Positions 15,775 through 18,219 of a stretch of 18,219 nucleotides of DNA are shown piece by piece (positions within the stretch are counted from its first letter, which is position 1; every line of letters begins with the position of its first letter). The stretch comes from Acidobacteriota bacterium. Its GTDB lineage: Bacteria; Acidobacteriota; Terriglobia; Acidiferrales; UBA7541. Below the pieces are notes generated by a model. The model did not search any database, was not told the origin of the DNA, and saw only the letters and a program-made list of their open reading frames with translations. A program made the translations under genes and the position numbers. The stretch lies in NCBI GenBank assembly GCA_003224135.1, contig QHYO01000416.1, positions 1-18,219 on the forward strand, in the 5' to 3' direction.

Positions 15775-16461
15775 GTGCTGATTGTGCTGATTCCTCGGAT
15801 TGTGCGTTTGCCGGATTGGACCCGCGCGAATTTGAAGCCCATTTCTTCGGGCGTTGAACAGAACATCACCACGAAACGCGCGAGCGAGATTCGCGTTCCA
15901 GTCATGGCGCCTCCGACGCCGGCACCGGTGCAGCAAACCCCTGCTCAACCGGTTCCTGGCCAACAACCTCCGACCGCTGCAGTTCCTGTGCCCGGCGCTC
16001 CGTCGTCTGAAACTCCCACCGGTCAGGCTGGAGCGAACGCACAGAGTCCACGGCTCCGCTTTGACCCACAAACCCTAAATCTTGCGCCGGGACAGACTGC
16101 GACGCTGGGCATCTCGATCGACAACGTGAACGACCTCTATTCGATACCGATGATTTTGCAATACGATCCTGCGGTGATCAGCGTGGAGGAAGTGCAACAC
16201 GGCGGATTCCTTTCCAGCGGAAATCAGGAAATTGCGATCGTACAGCGGGTGGACAAAGAGCACGGTCAGGCAATGATTGCGGCAACGCGTCAACCGAACA
16301 CTCCAGGTGTCAGCGGCAGCGGCACACTCCTGGGGGTCGTGGTGAAGGCGTTGGCTCCCGGAACGACGAATATTTCGATTGTGCAGGTGAATGCCAAGGA
16401 CTCCCAGCAGAAACCATTGGCGCTCCTGACGGGCGAAGCTTCAATTCAAGTGAAGCAGTAA
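15775..16461 (+). CDS. Secretin terminal strand, proline-rich linker and cohesin domain
   Basis: The listed GTG start is the first plausible one after the amber codon, 21 bases on and with only a weak GAGA before it; most likely this is the 3' part of the upstream gene rather than an independent gene. The 228 residues are the end of the secretin barrel (LIVLIPRIVRLPDW, 2-15), a Pro/Ala/Gln linker (about 43-90) and a cohesin-type beta-sandwich (about 92-228), with RFDPQTLNLAPGQTATLGI, a YSIPMILQYDP strand, GTLLGVVVKAL and NISIVQVNAKD. Cohesin domains bind dockerins in cellulosomes, but outside clostridia they occur fused to envelope proteins, where the partner is usually unknown. If made alone it has no convincing signal peptide, which argues for readthrough or an originally continuous gene. 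Confidence 0.75.
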   Translation: MLIVLIPRIVRLPDWTRANLKPISSGVEQNITTKRASEIRVPVMAPPTPAPVQQTPAQPVPGQQPPTAAVPVPGAPSSETPTGQAGANAQSPRLRFDPQTLNLAPGQTATLGISIDNVNDLYSIPMILQYDPAVISVEEVQHGGFLSSGNQEIAIVQRVDKEHGQAMIAATRQPNTPGVSGSGTLLGVVVKALAPGTTNISIVQVNAKDSQQKPLALLTGEASIQVKQ

Positions 16462-16462
16462 G

Positions 16463-16477
16463 GCTCGCATAGCGAGC
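16463..16477 (+). other. Intercistronic hairpin GCTCGC-ATA-GCGAGC
   Basis: A perfect 6-bp GC-rich stem with a 3-base loop immediately after the cohesin stop and 35 bases before the first pseudopilin gene. No T-run follows, so it is not a standard terminator. It could stabilise or process the mRNA so that pilin transcripts outnumber secretin transcripts; this is inference. Confidence 0.4.
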
Positions 16478-16512
16478 GCCGCAGGATTCTGAAAGATGCG
16501 GAAGAGCCAATC

Positions 16513-16998
16513 ATGAACGGGACAAAACGCAAATTAAAACGGCGGAATACGGAAGCGGGAATGACGCTTCTGGAGTTAATCATCGCGTGCTCCATTTTGA
16601 TCGTTTTGGCGTCGGCGGCGCTTCCCGTGGCCCGCTATTCGATCGTTCGAAGCAAAGAAGCAGAGTTGCGCCGCGATTTGCGCGAGATGAAGGACGCGAT
16701 TGACCGTTACAAAGACGCGGCCGACAAGAACCTGATCCGCGTGGAAGTTGGAAGCGAAGGCTACCCCCCGGACCTTGAAACGTTAGTGAAAGGCGTGCAG
16801 CTCGGCGCTAGTGCCGATCACAAGATCCGCTTTCTGCGGAAGATTCCTGTCGACCCGATAACCGGACACGCTGACTGGGGTTTGCGCGCCGTACAAGATG
16901 ACCCTGACTCGACGAGCTGGGGCGGAAAAAATGTTTTCGACGTGTACTCCAAATCCCAGGCGACAGCGCTTGACGGAACCAAGTATTCGGACTGGTGA
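16513..16998 (+). CDS. GspG-like type II secretion/type IV pilus pseudopilin (first copy)
   Basis: Pseudopilins are membrane-held until prepilin peptidase cuts them; they then build the short piston-like pseudopilus that works with the secretin. This 161-residue protein has a basic leader (MNGTKRKLKRRNTEAG), a cleavage site G16/M17 followed by MTLLEL with the required Glu at +5, and a hydrophobic helix (about 22-44). A long helix with RSKEAELRRDLREMKDAID follows, then a GspG-type C-terminal domain with IPVDPITGHADWG and a final YSDW. Mature residue +1 is Met instead of the usual Phe. A GGAAGAG Shine-Dalgarno precedes ATG 16513. The stop is only 3 bases before the next pseudopilin gene. Confidence 0.88.
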   Translation: MNGTKRKLKRRNTEAGMTLLELIIACSILIVLASAALPVARYSIVRSKEAELRRDLREMKDAIDRYKDAADKNLIRVEVGSEGYPPDLETLVKGVQLGASADHKIRFLRKIPVDPITGHADWGLRAVQDDPDSTSWGGKNVFDVYSKSQATALDGTKYSDW

Positions 16999-17001
16999 AC
17001 C

Positions 17002-17442
17002 ATGAAAAAATCCCAAAGCCGCAATCCCCTTTTTGCACTCGCCGGGCACAAACCGCCCCGCTGTGAAGGCGGCTTCACGCTTATCGAGCTGATGATCGTA
17101 ATGACGATTATTCTGATTCTGATCGGCATCGCGGCCGGAAATTATCAGCGCTCCGTATTGCGGAGCAGAGAAGCCGTGCTGAAGCAGGATCTGCAGGAGA
17201 TGCGCAAAGCTATCGATAACTTCACCATGGACAAGCAGGCGGCGCCGCAGTCATTGGATGACCTGGCACCGCAATACTTGCATGTGATTCCTGTGGACCC
17301 GATCACGAACAGCAAGGACTGGGTACCTGTGGTGGACTCGGTTGTCCTGACTCCGGATCAGGCCAGCTCTGGAATCACCGACGTTCACTCCGCATCCGAC
17401 AAAGTTTCGCCGTTCGAAAATACGCCGTACAACACCTGGTGA
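17002..17442 (+). CDS. GspG-like pseudopilin (second copy)
   Basis: A second major-pseudopilin-like protein of 146 residues. Its leader is longer (24 residues, ending CEGG), with cleavage G24/F25 and the classical FTLIELMIV start, Glu at +5. The hydrophobic helix (about 30-46) and the following RSREAVLKQDLQEMRKAID segment closely match the first copy. The C-terminal domain again has IPVDPITNSKDW and ends in NTW. The 3-base spacing from the first copy indicates tight coupling. The pair looks like a tandem duplication that has diverged, or two dedicated subunits of one pseudopilus. No assembly ATPase, inner-membrane platform or prepilin peptidase gene lies in the window. Confidence 0.9.
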   Translation: MKKSQSRNPLFALAGHKPPRCEGGFTLIELMIVMTIILILIGIAAGNYQRSVLRSREAVLKQDLQEMRKAIDNFTMDKQAAPQSLDDLAPQYLHVIPVDPITNSKDWVPVVDSVVLTPDQASSGITDVHSASDKVSPFENTPYNTW

Positions 17443-17493
17443 CCGCAGGCAGTCCGTCGCCAATATCCCTTGAAAAGCCTTCTATTGAGCTCG

Positions 17494-18219
17494 CTAGCGG
17501 TCTAGGACCGTCCCATTGCGCTGATCGAGAGTGACCGAGTTTGGCCCGGGCTTGATTTGGACTCTTACATTCCAGACGAGCGGCTTGCCTTCATACTGCC
17601 CAATTCCGAAGAGGTAGTACACGCCGGGTGGTACCGGTGGCAGCGTTGCCTTTCCATCTGCATCCGTTTTCACTGCTGTGGCACTGTCCGCGATGATGGC
17701 AGCGATTGCAGTCCGGCAATCGGGAGTCTTCTTTTCGCATTCCGCATTCATGGCCTTCACAACTGGCGTGCCCGCTGGAGCGCGAAAGCCGCCTTTGGCA
17801 AAGGCTGTTTCCGCGCCGTCTTTGAGCAAGTAAAATCCGTGATTTCCGACCGGATTGGCGGTTCCGGATTGTGTGGTAAAGCCCGGAACAATGGAGAGTA
17901 CAGCGGTGTGTCCCGACGGAGCCGTCGATGCGGCCGCAGCGGCAGCGCTTTCCGGAGAAGCTTTCGAGACCAGCCGCAGTTCGGAGCACTTGCTCCATCC
18001 GGTAAAGCCGGAGCCTGAAGAGTCCATTTCGCAGTACGCGCCGTTTGTTTTCATGATCCTGCCGGTAACCACAATCGACCCGTTTGAACGCCGCACCGTA
18101 TCGCCCGGGCCGATATTCGATGTGCCACCGGTGCCCGCTCGTTGCACCACTTGCATGTATTGAACTTCCAGATATCTGCCTACGTTGTTCTGGCCGAGAT
18201 TGAGGTCGGCCAAGTTCCC
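17494..18219 (-). CDS. Secreted-type hypothetical protein, 5' end outside window
   Basis: The frame is open through the right edge, so the N-terminus is missing; about 241 residues are visible. The first part (QYMQVVQRAGTGG, IGPGDTVRRSNGSIVVTG) looks like small beta modules, followed by an Ala/Ser-rich hinge (SAAAAAAS). The second half ends in a transthyretin/carboxypeptidase-regulatory-like beta-sandwich: TDADGKATLPPVPPGVYYLFGIG, then VWNVRVQIKPGPNSVTL. Four cysteines (in YCEM, SKCSE, ECEKK and PDCR) could pair as disulfides in an exported protein. I do not recognise a named family. It converges on the pseudopilin genes with 51 bases between stops, so it is not part of their operon. Confidence 0.65.
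   Translation of the reverse strand, partial: GNLADLNLGQNNVGRYLEVQYMQVVQRAGTGGTSNIGPGDTVRRSNGSIVVTGRIMKTNGAYCEMDSSGSGFTGWSKCSELRLVSKASPESAAAAAASTAPSGHTAVLSIVPGFTTQSGTANPVGNHGFYLLKDGAETAFAKGGFRAPAGTPVVKAMNAECEKKTPDCRTAIAAIIADSATAVKTDADGKATLPPVPPGVYYLFGIGQYEGKPLVWNVRVQIKPGPNSVTLDQRNGTVLDR

Larger units (their letters stand above)
14182..16461 (+). pseudogene. Full TPR-secretin-cohesin reading frame broken by one amber codon
   Basis: Both halves are in one frame. Apart from the TAG at 15751-15753 the frame is open from 14182 to TAA 16461, which would give 759 residues counting one at the stop. Family similarity runs through the stop without gap: IPFIKYLTADN, stop, SDHVENEVLIVLIPRIVR. There is no frameshift and no other damage. 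Alternatives are a functional gene with a base-calling error, a fresh nonsense mutation, or UAG readthrough. This entry records the combined gene; the two halves are also listed separately. Confidence 0.6.

Noticed and set aside
15265..16071. 268-codon open frame on the minus strand across the amber codon
   Set aside because: It is antisense to well-supported secretin and cohesin coding sequence, has an Arg/His-rich composition with no recognisable domain, and fits a GC-driven shadow frame.
17498..17510. CGGTC-TAG-GACCG inverted repeat as terminator for the pseudopilin genes
   Set aside because: Only a 5-bp stem, no T-run, and it lies within the last codons of the converging right-edge gene.
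1..18219. tRNA, rRNA, tmRNA, CRISPR array, insertion sequence or prophage
   Set aside because: No CCA-ended cloverleaf, direct-repeat array, transposase or phage motif was found by reading. Small ncRNAs would need a covariance-model search to exclude.

Overview
The window is ordinary bacterial chromosome, densely coded (about 16 genes, no intergenic gap above roughly 150 bases) and fairly GC-rich. The lineage is inferred, not proven. A TPR lipoprotein secretin joined to a C-terminal cohesin domain and followed by two GspG-like pseudopilins, a secreted TPR-thioredoxin protein, and a DUF4097 protein together fit Acidobacteriota (Koribacter/Terriglobia-like) best. I see no tRNA, rRNA, CRISPR array, transposase or phage gene.

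Left part (1-1720, + strand): the 3' end of a DUF4097-type beta-repeat protein, then an exported TPR plus thioredoxin (WCGPC) protein. Facing them is a compact leftward operon (7818 down to 1786): larC (nickel-pincer cofactor), metG (methionyl-tRNA synthetase), tatD (metal-dependent DNase), a long-chain polyprenyl diphosphate synthase and a histone-deacetylase-family amidohydrolase. Gaps are about 10-95 bases, and a good sigma70-type promoter lies just before larC.

Middle part (7962-14043): a small exported lumazine-binding/NTF2-like protein (+), an exported enterochelin-esterase-like hydrolase (-), argS (+), pepA (-) and smpB (-). The esterase and argS are driven by two back-to-back promoters. 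argS and pepA converge on a near-perfect 20-bp palindrome.

Right part (14182-17442, + strand): an envelope export or pilus-type cluster. A TPR-STN-NolW-secretin lipoprotein reads into a proline-rich linker and a cohesin domain, but one in-frame TAG at 15751 cuts the frame just before the last strand of the secretin barrel. Reading frame and family similarity continue intact after it. Two tandem GspG-like major pseudopilins follow. A partial secreted hypothetical protein converges on them from the window's right edge.

The main point for a second look is the amber codon inside the secretin-cohesin gene. TAG is the normal stop of eight other genes here, so genome-wide reassignment does not explain it. 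Sequencing error, recent nonsense mutation, or UAG readthrough that yields secretin with and without cohesin all remain possible.
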